Assembly: GCA_002385475.1 (NCBI GenBank)
Contig: DGDO01000134.1
Location: 1-44,616, forward strand
DNA: 44,616 nt
Direction of reading: 5' to 3'
From: Candidatus Sordicultor fermentans
GTDB lineage: Bacteria > Atribacterota > Atribacteria > Atribacterales > Caldatribacteriaceae
In this document: positions 16,179 through 23,059 of the stretch, in pieces
How positions within the stretch are numbered: position 1 is the first letter of the stretch
Layout: the number at the start of each line of letters is the position of its first letter
Program-made: the position numbers and the translations under genes
The notes under the pieces: generated by a model
The model's database searches: none
Told to the model about the DNA's origin: nothing
What the model saw: only the letters and a program-made list of their open reading frames with translations

Positions 16179-17348
16179 ATGAAAAAACTACTAACTGTGA
16201 TTTTGGCGTTTCTTTTAGTGGGGGGTGCATCTTTGGCTTATGCGCAGGAAGCTATTAAGGTGGGGATAGTAATGGGTCTCACGGGACCTTGGGCTTCTAT
16301 TGACACTCCAGCTCTCAATGGAATTAAATTAGCGACTGAAGAGATTAACCAGGCAGGAGGGGTTTTGGGAAGACCAATTGAACTTAAAACAGTAGATACG
16401 AAAGCTGATGAGGGAGAAACTGTAGCAGCAGTAATCAGATTAGTGGAAAACGAGAAGGTGTGTGCTCTGATAGGCTACTGTGATACTCACTGGGTGAATA
16501 TTGCTGCTCCCTTGGCCCGGGAATATGGCGTTCCTTTTATTACCCCTGGAGCTACTCATCCCCGTATACCAGAGCGTACTGGTGCCTGGCTAGCCTGCTT
16601 TGGTGATAACGCTCAAGCAGCGGCTATTGCTGAATATGCCATAAATGATTTAGGACTTAAAAAGGGTGCTATTTGGGTAGATACAGCAGTGGACTTTAGT
16701 GTGGCGGTTTGTGCCTATTTTGCAGATGCCATGAAACATTATGGTGGAGAAATCGCTTATGAAGACTACTTTGAAACCAGCTGGACAGATTTTTCCAGCA
16801 TGGTAGCTCGTCTTAAAGAATACCAGGATCGAGGAGAGGTAGATTTTGTTTACGTAGGAGGGATTCCTGGTAATTGCGGGCTAATCGTCAAACAGATTAG
16901 AGAAGGAGGAGTAACTATTCCTATCTTTGGTGAAGACGGTTTTGATACTCCTCTTTTAGTGGAGACCGGCGGAGAATATGCTGAAGGAGTGGTCTTTGCC
17001 ACTCATATGTCTTTAGAAGATCCCAACCCTGTTGTTCAGCAGTTTAAGGAAGCCTATGAAGCTATGTTTGGTAACCCTCCTGAAAATGCTTTTGCTGCTC
17101 TAGGCTACGATACCTTAAAAGTCTTAGCTAAAGCTATAGAAATAGCAGGCACCGATGATCCTAAGAGTATCCCAGAAGGTTTATCTCAAATTAAGGATTT
17201 TCAGGGGGTATCGGGTGTTATTTCTTACAAGGAAGGCAGTCAGATACCTGATAAATCGGTAGCCATAATTGAAGTGAAAAACGGGAAATTTGCTACTATA
17301 AAGCAAATTACTCCTCAATATTTACCTGATCCTAAGATTGCCAAATGA
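16179..17348 (+). CDS. livK: Liv-type ABC transporter substrate-binding protein
   Basis: The 389-residue exported protein belongs to the Peripla_BP_6 group (branched-chain amino acids, amides, urea). A signal peptide ends near Ala22 (SLAYA then QE); without a lipobox it should be free in the periplasm. The mature start IKVGIVMGLTGPWASID and the EEINQAGGVLGRPIEL block are typical. AAAGGAGG precedes the ATG. Its own terminator hairpin follows directly, so it is likely expressed at higher level than the rest of the importer. The ligand cannot be read from the sequence; the neighbours suggest peptide- or amide-like compounds rather than only leucine/valine. Confidence 0.93.
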   Translation: MKKLLTVILAFLLVGGASLAYAQEAIKVGIVMGLTGPWASIDTPALNGIKLATEEINQAGGVLGRPIELKTVDTKADEGETVAAVIRLVENEKVCALIGYCDTHWVNIAAPLAREYGVPFITPGATHPRIPERTGAWLACFGDNAQAAAIAEYAINDLGLKKGAIWVDTAVDFSVAVCAYFADAMKHYGGEIAYEDYFETSWTDFSSMVARLKEYQDRGEVDFVYVGGIPGNCGLIVKQIREGGVTIPIFGEDGFDTPLLVETGGEYAEGVVFATHMSLEDPNPVVQQFKEAYEAMFGNPPENAFAALGYDTLKVLAKAIEIAGTDDPKSIPEGLSQIKDFQGVSGVISYKEGSQIPDKSVAIIEVKNGKFATIKQITPQYLPDPKIAK

Positions 17349-17355
17349 ACACATG

Positions 17356-17381
17356 AAGGCGGGCTTTGAGCCCGCCTTTTT
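17356..17381 (+). terminator. Intrinsic terminator between livK and livG
   Basis: A ten-base-pair GC-rich stem (AAGGCGGGCT with AGCCCGCCTT), a three-base loop (TTG) and a T-tract follow the livK stop. Sitting inside the operon, it would cut the transcript after the binding-protein gene and let only part of it continue into livGFHM. Confidence 0.9.
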
Positions 17382-17404
17382 GATATATGGAGAGAAATAA
17401 AAAG

Positions 17405-18184
17405 ATGACGTATTTCATATTAGAAGTAGAAGACTTATGGAAAAGTTTTGGAGGTTTAACTGCAGTAAGTGGTTATCAATTAAAATTACCTCCAGATAGT
17501 GTTTACGGCTTGATTGGGCCTAATGGAGCGGGTAAAACCACCATTTTTAATCTGATCAGTGGAATAATAAAACCTACCCGGGGAAAAATAATTTTTAAAG
17601 GAAAAGATATTACTTTTTGGCGCCCCGATCAGGTTGTGGCCCTGGGGCTTACTCGCACTTTTCAAAATTTAAGACTTTTTTCTTCGCTGACTGTAGAGAT
17701 GAATTTAAAAATCGCTTCTCATCTTCATGCTCGATGTAATTTTTGGAGTAGTTTGTTTAGTTTTCCCTCATTTTTCCGCGAGGAAAGAGAAATTAAAAAA
17801 AGAGTAGATTATATTTTAGAAGTTTTTGACCTTGTTCCTTATCGGGAAGAAGTGTCTTCTAACCTTCCCTATGGTTTGCAAAGAAAACTGGACATTGCTC
17901 GAGCTTTAATGACCAAGCCCCAATTAGTTCTTCTGGACGAGCCTTCAGCAGGCATGAACACTCAGGAAGCGGAAGATTTAGCGGAGCTAATACGACGGAT
18001 TAAGGAGGAATTTCAACTTACTTTGATCATTGTAGAACATAGGATGTCTTTAGTTATGGGGTTAGCTGAAGTGGTTCAGGTTATTGATTATGGGTCAGTT
18101 ATTGCCATGGGTAGTCCAGAAGAAGTACAAAATGATCCCCAGGTAATTGAAGCTTATTTAGGAACAGGTGATGTAGTTGCTTAA
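17405..18184 (+). CDS. livG: LivG-type ABC importer ATPase
   Basis: This 259-residue ATPase has Walker A GPNGAGKT (38-45), the LivG-specific signature LPYGLQRKLDIARAL (154-168) in place of LSGGQ, and Walker B LVLLDEPS (174-181). I chose the ATG at 17405 because GGAGAG lies ten bases before it; the in-frame ATG at 17387 sits right behind the terminator without a ribosome-binding site. It pairs with LivF to power the importer. The livF start overlaps its 3' end by eight bases. Confidence 0.94.
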   Translation: MTYFILEVEDLWKSFGGLTAVSGYQLKLPPDSVYGLIGPNGAGKTTIFNLISGIIKPTRGKIIFKGKDITFWRPDQVVALGLTRTFQNLRLFSSLTVEMNLKIASHLHARCNFWSSLFSFPSFFREEREIKKRVDYILEVFDLVPYREEVSSNLPYGLQRKLDIARALMTKPQLVLLDEPSAGMNTQEAEDLAELIRRIKEEFQLTLIIVEHRMSLVMGLAEVVQVIDYGSVIAMGSPEEVQNDPQVIEAYLGTGDVVA

Positions 18185-18881
18185 AATAGAAAACTTAACA
18201 GTGAAGTATGGAGTCATACCTGCGGTACATAACGCTAACTTAGAAGTGCGAGAAGGACAAATTGTGGCTCTTTTGGGAGCCAATGGAGCAGGCAAAACTA
18301 CTATTTTAAAAACTATCATGGGGATTCTTAAGCCCGCTGAGGGAAATATCTATTATCAGGGTGAAAGTATTAACTTTTTTTCTCCTCCTCAACGGGTAAA
18401 AATGGGCATAACTTTGGTGCCAGAGGGCAGAGGAATTTTTAACCGTCTTTCGGTAGAAGAAAATCTCTTTTTGGGCGCCTATCATCGTTCCGATAAGGAA
18501 GAAGTAGAAAAAGACTTAAATCGAATTTATACTCTTTTTCCTCGTTTGCAAGAAAGAAAGGAACAGATTGCGGGAACTTTGAGTGGAGGAGAGCAGCAAA
18601 TGTTAGCTTTAGGGCGGGGCTTGATGTCTCGTCCCCTTTTGATACTTTTAGATGAACCCTCCCTAGGATTAGCTCCTCTTTTAGTCAGAGAATTGTATTC
18701 TTTCATTGCCAATATTCGCAAGGAAGGAGTAACTATTTTGTTAGTGGAACAAAATGCTACCATGGCTTTGAAAGTTTGTGATTATGTTTACCTCTTAGAA
18801 ACTGGTGTGGTAAAAGTTCAAGGGATAGCCGAAGAAGTGTGGTCTCGGGAAGATGTAAAAAAAGTTTATCTGGGAGGATAA
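18177..18881 (+). CDS. livF: LivF-type ABC importer ATPase
   Basis: The 234-residue ATPase has Walker A GANGAGKT (34-41), the LivF block LVPEGRGIFNRLSVEENL, signature LSGGEQQMLALGR, Walker B LLILLDEPSLGLAP and the switch region ILLVEQNATMAL. It starts with TTG inside the end of livG, so translation is coupled. It forms the ATPase heterodimer with LivG under the LivH/LivM membrane pair. Confidence 0.94.
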   Translation: MLKIENLTVKYGVIPAVHNANLEVREGQIVALLGANGAGKTTILKTIMGILKPAEGNIYYQGESINFFSPPQRVKMGITLVPEGRGIFNRLSVEENLFLGAYHRSDKEEVEKDLNRIYTLFPRLQERKEQIAGTLSGGEQQMLALGRGLMSRPLLILLDEPSLGLAPLLVRELYSFIANIRKEGVTILLVEQNATMALKVCDYVYLLETGVVKVQGIAEEVWSREDVKKVYLGG

Positions 18882-18883
18882 AT

Positions 18884-19783
18884 ATGTTTTCTCTGGGTTA
18901 TTTATTACAGCAGACCATGAATGGAGTGGTTTTGGGTTGTATTTACGCTCTTTTAGCTTTAGGAATGACAGTAGTTTATGGTATCCTGCGACTCATCAAT
19001 TTTGCCCATGGCGCATTAATTACTTTGGGAGCATTTTTCACTTATTTTATTCTAGTTCGTCTGGGTATTCCCTTGGTGGCTACTATATTTTTAGTTCTGG
19101 GTTTTGGAGGGTTGATGGGTCTGGTTTTAGATATAGTAGCTTATCGCAAACTACGCGGGGGCCCGGAAGTGGCTCTACTCATTACTTCTTTGGGCTTCTA
19201 TACTTTTATTGAAAATTTTATGAAAATGGTAGTTTCTCCTCAGCCTTATGCTTTTAAAGCCCCTTCTTATCTTACTACTATTTTTCGTACTTCATTTTTA
19301 ACTTTTAGGACGATTGATTTATTTATCATTGGAGCTTCTATTGCTATTATGTGGTGTTTCCACCTTTTTATCAAAAAAACTAAAATGGGTATAGCCATGC
19401 GGGCTATAGCGGAGAATCTGGAAGTAGCCAGCATCATGGGAATAGAAATCAACCGGGTGATTTCCGTAGCCTTTGTTTTAGGCTCAGCCCTGGCTGCTTT
19501 TACTGGTTTTATGTGGGGAGCTAAATATGGACAGATTTCTTACGATATGGGATTTTTGACCGGTGTGAAAGCTTTTGTGGCAGTGGTAGTAGGAGGAGTG
19601 GGAAGTGTTCCCGGAGCAATGGTGGGGGGCGTTATATTGGGCTTAGCTGAAATCCTGTCTACTGCTTTTCTGCCCACGTATTTTTCTGAGTATCGAGATG
19701 GGATAGTATTTGCTATTTTGATTTTAGTTTTGCTCGTCAGACCTTCTGGTATTATGGGAGTTAAGGAAGAGGTACGGGTATGA
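18884..19783 (+). CDS. livH: LivH-type ABC importer permease
   Basis: This is a polytopic inner-membrane protein of 299 residues. The family start LQQTMNGVVLGCIYALLALG, the segment YGILRLINFAHG and the late GGVGSVPGAMVGGVILG (cytoplasmic coupling region) are clear. The ATG at 18884 is preceded by GGGAGGATAA; a longer in-frame start at 18839 lies inside livF and is less likely. The stop overlaps the livM start (ATGA). Confidence 0.94.
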   Translation: MFSLGYLLQQTMNGVVLGCIYALLALGMTVVYGILRLINFAHGALITLGAFFTYFILVRLGIPLVATIFLVLGFGGLMGLVLDIVAYRKLRGGPEVALLITSLGFYTFIENFMKMVVSPQPYAFKAPSYLTTIFRTSFLTFRTIDLFIIGASIAIMWCFHLFIKKTKMGIAMRAIAENLEVASIMGIEINRVISVAFVLGSALAAFTGFMWGAKYGQISYDMGFLTGVKAFVAVVVGGVGSVPGAMVGGVILGLAEILSTAFLPTYFSEYRDGIVFAILILVLLVRPSGIMGVKEEVRV

Positions 19784-20769
19784 GAAAAATCAACAAATTT
19801 CCTGAACTGTGGTTTTTAGTGGGGGGATTAATTCTTCTGGTAGGGGTTTTCTTAGCTGACCACTTGCTCAACCGTTATTTGGTTCACATTCTAATTTTGA
19901 TGGGTATTTATTCCATTACTACTGTGAGTCTGAATTTAACCAATGGTTATACTGGCCTTTTTTCCCTGGGTCATGCTGCTTTCATGGCTATAGGTGCTTA
20001 TACCTCTACTCTTTTAGCTTTTCCTATTGCTTTACGAGAAGCTTATGAACTTCCTCTTCTTCCCTCTTTTTTAGGAGGACCAGAATATTCCTGGCCCTTT
20101 TTTCCTGCTCTTGTAGCTGGTGGTCTTTTGGCAAGCATAGCTGCTCTTTTAATAGGAGCTCCTGTTTTACGTTTGCGAGGTCATTATCTTTCAGTAGCTT
20201 CTTTGGGCTTTATGGTAATTGTTACTACTTTTGCCAAAACTTTACGGGGAATTACTCGAGGTTCCATGGGAATTAACGCTATTCCTTCTTATACTAATAT
20301 TTACTGGACTTATCTCTGGCTGTTTATCTCTGTTTATGTGGTTTGGAGAATAGTAAATTCTCGTTTTGGTCGGGCAATGCTGGCCATTAGAGAGGACGAA
20401 ACTGCTGCTCAAGCTCTGGGCATTTATCCTATGAAATATAAGCTTTTATCCTTTGCAGTGGGAGCTTTTTTTGCCGGGGTAGCAGGAGGATTGTACGCTC
20501 ATTTTACTAAAGCTATTCGTCCTTTTGAATTTTCTTTTTTCCTCACTTTTCAAATTGTGACTATGCTTATTATAGGGGGAATGGGTACCACCTCCGGGCC
20601 GATAGTAGGAGCAGCTTCTCTTATTGCTCTACGCTATGCTTTAAAGCCGGTAGAAGAGGGATTACAAATTTATGGGCTGATAGAGTTGATTTATGCTACA
20701 TTGCTCATTGTGATCATGCTCTGGAAGCCAGAAGGAATAATGGGAAAACGCCACTCAAGAATGAGTTAA
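19780..20769 (+). CDS. livM: LivM-type ABC importer permease
   Basis: The 329-residue second permease has the LivM features NLTNGYTGLFSLGHAAFMAIGAY (split across the family motif), the LRLRGHYLSVASLGF block, RAMLAIREDETAAQALG (EAA-like coupling loop) and GGMGTTSGPIVGA. The ATG overlaps the livH stop. Between its second and third spans is an extra loop (about residues 85-110) with several Pro residues. The creatininase-family gene follows 27 bases after the stop, in the same transcript. Confidence 0.94.
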   Translation: MRKINKFPELWFLVGGLILLVGVFLADHLLNRYLVHILILMGIYSITTVSLNLTNGYTGLFSLGHAAFMAIGAYTSTLLAFPIALREAYELPLLPSFLGGPEYSWPFFPALVAGGLLASIAALLIGAPVLRLRGHYLSVASLGFMVIVTTFAKTLRGITRGSMGINAIPSYTNIYWTYLWLFISVYVVWRIVNSRFGRAMLAIREDETAAQALGIYPMKYKLLSFAVGAFFAGVAGGLYAHFTKAIRPFEFSFFLTFQIVTMLIIGGMGTTSGPIVGAASLIALRYALKPVEEGLQIYGLIELIYATLLIVIMLWKPEGIMGKRHSRMS

Positions 20770-20796
20770 AATCATCTAAAAGGAGGAATAATAATA

Positions 20797-21558
20797 ATGA
20801 GAGAAAAATATTTCCATCCTCATCTTACCTACACTGATTTTAAAGAAGGTAAATTTGATAAAGCTATTCTGGCGGTGGGGTCAGCAGAAAATCATGGTTT
20901 TCATCTGCCTTTTGGCACCGATACTTTGGTTTCCTTAGCCATTGCAGAAGAAGTAGCCAAAAAAGTAGAAGGGCTCTTAGTTCTACCTCCTGTAACTTAT
21001 GGGGTGAGTTTCCATTATGATGACTTTCCTTTTACTTTGACTCTTCGACCTGAAGTTCTGGTAGAAGTATTAAAAGATATTCTGGATTCTTCTATAAGAC
21101 AAGGGATTAACCATATTATTATCATCAATGGACACGATGGTAATATAGCCCCTATTGAAATAGCATCTCGCTCTATTAAGGTAAAACATCCTGATTCTTT
21201 TATTGCCTCTTTAGATGCCTGGTGGGTGAAAGCTGGAGAATTGCTTCCTCCTCAAACTTTTGAGGTGTGGGGAGGACTGGGGCATGCAGGAGAAGGAGAA
21301 ACTTCCATCGTTTTACATCTCTATCCTCAACTTACCAGGATGGAAAATGCTCGAGGAGTAGTTCCCGACCTTCCTGATAATTTAGATATTAAGTGGAAAT
21401 TCAGTGAAATCACCCCTTGTGGAGCTACCGGTGACCCTATCAAAGGTACTCCGGAAAAAGGAGAGAAGATGTTTAAAGCGCTGGTAGATTGTGTGGTGAA
21501 ATTTATTCAGGAAATGGAAAAAGCAGGTTGGAAATACGGAGAGAAAGCTAAACTTTAA
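20797..21558 (+). CDS. Creatininase-family amidohydrolase
   Basis: The 253-residue protein carries the metal-binding motifs of the creatininase family: GSAENHGFHLPFGTDT (28-43, with Glu31, His33 and Asp42), INGHDGN (110-116, with His113) and GHAGEGETS (162-170). The family includes creatinine amidohydrolase, the Fapy deformylase of flavin biosynthesis and the mycofactocin peptidase MftE, and all act on amide bonds. Which substrate applies here is open. It starts with ATG after AAAAGGAGG and is the last gene of the Liv cluster, which points to a catabolic role on an imported amide or small peptide. No mycofactocin or F420 genes are nearby. Confidence 0.88.
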   Translation: MREKYFHPHLTYTDFKEGKFDKAILAVGSAENHGFHLPFGTDTLVSLAIAEEVAKKVEGLLVLPPVTYGVSFHYDDFPFTLTLRPEVLVEVLKDILDSSIRQGINHIIIINGHDGNIAPIEIASRSIKVKHPDSFIASLDAWWVKAGELLPPQTFEVWGGLGHAGEGETSIVLHLYPQLTRMENARGVVPDLPDNLDIKWKFSEITPCGATGDPIKGTPEKGEKMFKALVDCVVKFIQEMEKAGWKYGEKAKL

Positions 21559-21591
21559 GATGTTGTTTTAATTGCTTGGGATGTTAGATTA

Positions 21592-21631
21592 AATTTGCCT
21601 TCCTCGAGTATTTTCTCGAGGAAGGCAAATT
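21592..21631. terminator. Strong bidirectional terminator hairpin
   Basis: A perfect 17-base-pair stem (arms 21592-21608 and 21615-21631, built around TTCCTCGAG) with a six-base loop lies between the convergent creatininase-family and lipoprotein genes. On the plus strand it is followed by GCTTTCTTT. It can serve both genes. Confidence 0.85.
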
Positions 21632-21652
21632 GCTTTCTTTCCCATTTAATAC

Positions 21653-22393
21653 TTAGGAAGAGACAGGTACAGCTACAAATGTAGGAGAGGTGCAAGGATT
21701 TCCTGCTTTATCAGCAACAACTAAAGGACTTGCTGGGTGAAAAATAACCTCCAAAAGGTCTCCGGCGATTAACTGGTCACTCATCCAGTTGCCACTTAGA
21801 GTAACTGTTTTTTGATCATCAGCTAAATGAATGGTAGTGAGAGTAAAAACGGAAGCCCCAGATATGCTTACTGTCCAGAAACCACCAGGAACTAAGGTAA
21901 ATAGATTCATATCGTTTACTACAATAGCTTCGTTAAAACTAACGGTTATAGTAGGAGCTGACTCGAACGGTGGATCTGCTTTAGCTAAAGCAGAGACAAG
22001 ATAGGGCCCGGTTCCATCCACCACAATAGTAAAAGAGGTGGGAGTACTTTCCTCTCGGTCGGGAACTTTAGCGGTAAAATTAAAAACAAAAGTCTCTTCC
22101 GTAGTACCAGAGTCCCAGCTCCAGGTAAAGCTTCCTGCGTCATCGGTAGTAGTAGTACCTATTATTGTTTCTCCTTGACGTATCTGGATTACAGCATTAG
22201 CTGGACCTTGACCGGTAAAAGTTATGGTTCTACTGAACATCACTGGATCTCCGCTCTGGAGAGTTTTTGTCCCATCGGATATTATAATCAAAGTAGGTGC
22301 TTCAGTTAAGTTAGGAGTGGAAGTAGTAGTAGTGCAGCCTGCTATTCCTAATATCCAGAGGAAAAGGAACGATAAAACTAACCACTTTTTCAT
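21653..22393 (-). CDS. Lipoprotein with Ig-like domains
   Basis: The 246-residue protein has a lipoprotein signal peptide with lipobox LGIAGC (Cys20), followed by a Thr/Ser-rich linker. Two beta-sandwich domains are likely. The first (about 31-125) has an Ig-like pattern seen in surface proteins (GQGPANAVIQIRQGETIIG, FNFTAKVPD). The second (about 128-246) resembles the Ig-like SwmB/SbsA type, with ITVSFNEAIV, VTLSGNW and ADKAGNPC near the end. It is probably attached to a membrane and faces the periplasm or outside. Its binding role is unknown. ATG follows GGAGGG. It is a single-gene transcript with its own promoter. Confidence 0.8.
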   Translation of the reverse strand: MKKWLVLSFLFLWILGIAGCTTTTSTPNLTEAPTLIIISDGTKTLQSGDPVMFSRTITFTGQGPANAVIQIRQGETIIGTTTTDDAGSFTWSWDSGTTEETFVFNFTAKVPDREESTPTSFTIVVDGTGPYLVSALAKADPPFESAPTITVSFNEAIVVNDMNLFTLVPGGFWTVSISGASVFTLTTIHLADDQKTVTLSGNWMSDQLIAGDLLEVIFHPASPLVVADKAGNPCTSPTFVAVPVSS

Positions 22394-22465
22394 TTTAATC
22401 CCTCCTTGGTGATTTTTTGTAATGATTTAGCTTGCCTAAAAAATTATGGATTAATCACCAGAGAT

Positions 22466-22493
22466 AGTATAAAACTAATCATTATTTTGTCAA
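22466..22493 (-). promoter_or_regulatory. Predicted promoter of the Ig-like lipoprotein gene
   Basis: On the minus strand TTGACA (22488-22493) and TATACT (22466-22471) are 16 bases apart. The motif TCTCnGGTGATTAA (minus strand) lies on both sides, at 22451-22464 and 22519-22532, and may be a regulator site. Confidence 0.65.
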
Positions 22494-22655
22494 TAAATTT
22501 CGGGGCAAAGATTGAGAGTTAATCACCTGAGAAAACTAAAACATTTTCGTTTCTCTATTGAGAACCCCCTAGAAAAGATATTGTTAATAACCCAGTGAGA
22601 ATGATGCAAAATAGTGCAATCTAATAAGAATGTGGTGGATTTCTAAAATTTTTTA

Positions 22656-22683
22656 TTGACATCATAGGGTAGGGTGGTATACT
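22656..22683 (+). promoter_or_regulatory. csoR-copA promoter with G-rich candidate CsoR operator
   Basis: TTGACA (22656-22661) and TATACT (22678-22683) are 16 bases apart. The spacer holds a G-rich tract, ATAGGGTAGGGTGGTAT (22664-22680), reminiscent of the GC-tract operators bound by CsoR. The symmetry is imperfect, so the operator call rests on position and base content. Copper binding to CsoR would release it and switch on csoR and copA. Confidence 0.6.
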
Positions 22684-22714
22684 ATATTAAAACAAAAAAT
22701 TAGTGAGGTTGAAA

Positions 22715-23035
22715 ATGGAAGAAAATAAATATAAGAGTGATAGTCTTAAAGATGATAAACATCGACTTTGGGATGATGAAAAGGCGGTTAAAGAAATTCT
22801 GGTGAGACTCAACCGTATCGAAGGTCAAGTGCGAGGTGTAAAACGTATGGTTGGAGAGGGAGCATATTGTGATGAGATTTTGAATCAAATCGCTTCCATT
22901 CAATCCGCTCTTTATGGTGTAGCTCGCTTGCTTTTAGAAAAACATATGAAATCCTGCATTAGAGAACAAATCTTGTCTGGTGATGAGAGTGCTATTGATG
23001 AAGTCCTGGCCACTATTTTCAGAATGATGAGATAA
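22715..23035 (+). CDS. csoR: CsoR-family copper-sensing repressor
   Basis: This is a small all-helical repressor of 106 residues. The family core RLNRIEGQVRGVKRMV is present, and the three copper ligands have the right spacing: Cys52 (GAYCDE), His77 and Cys81 (KHMKSC), i.e. C-x24-H-x3-C. This pattern supports Cu(I) rather than nickel or formaldehyde sensing. I chose the ATG at 22715 with GAGG six bases upstream; the GTG at 22703 overlaps that site. The highly charged N-terminal 20 residues are an extension. copA follows 24 bases downstream, and autoregulation is expected. Confidence 0.94.
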   Translation: MEENKYKSDSLKDDKHRLWDDEKAVKEILVRLNRIEGQVRGVKRMVGEGAYCDEILNQIASIQSALYGVARLLLEKHMKSCIREQILSGDESAIDEVLATIFRMMR

Positions 23036-23059
23036 GGCTCAAATAGGGAGGCCCTAAAG

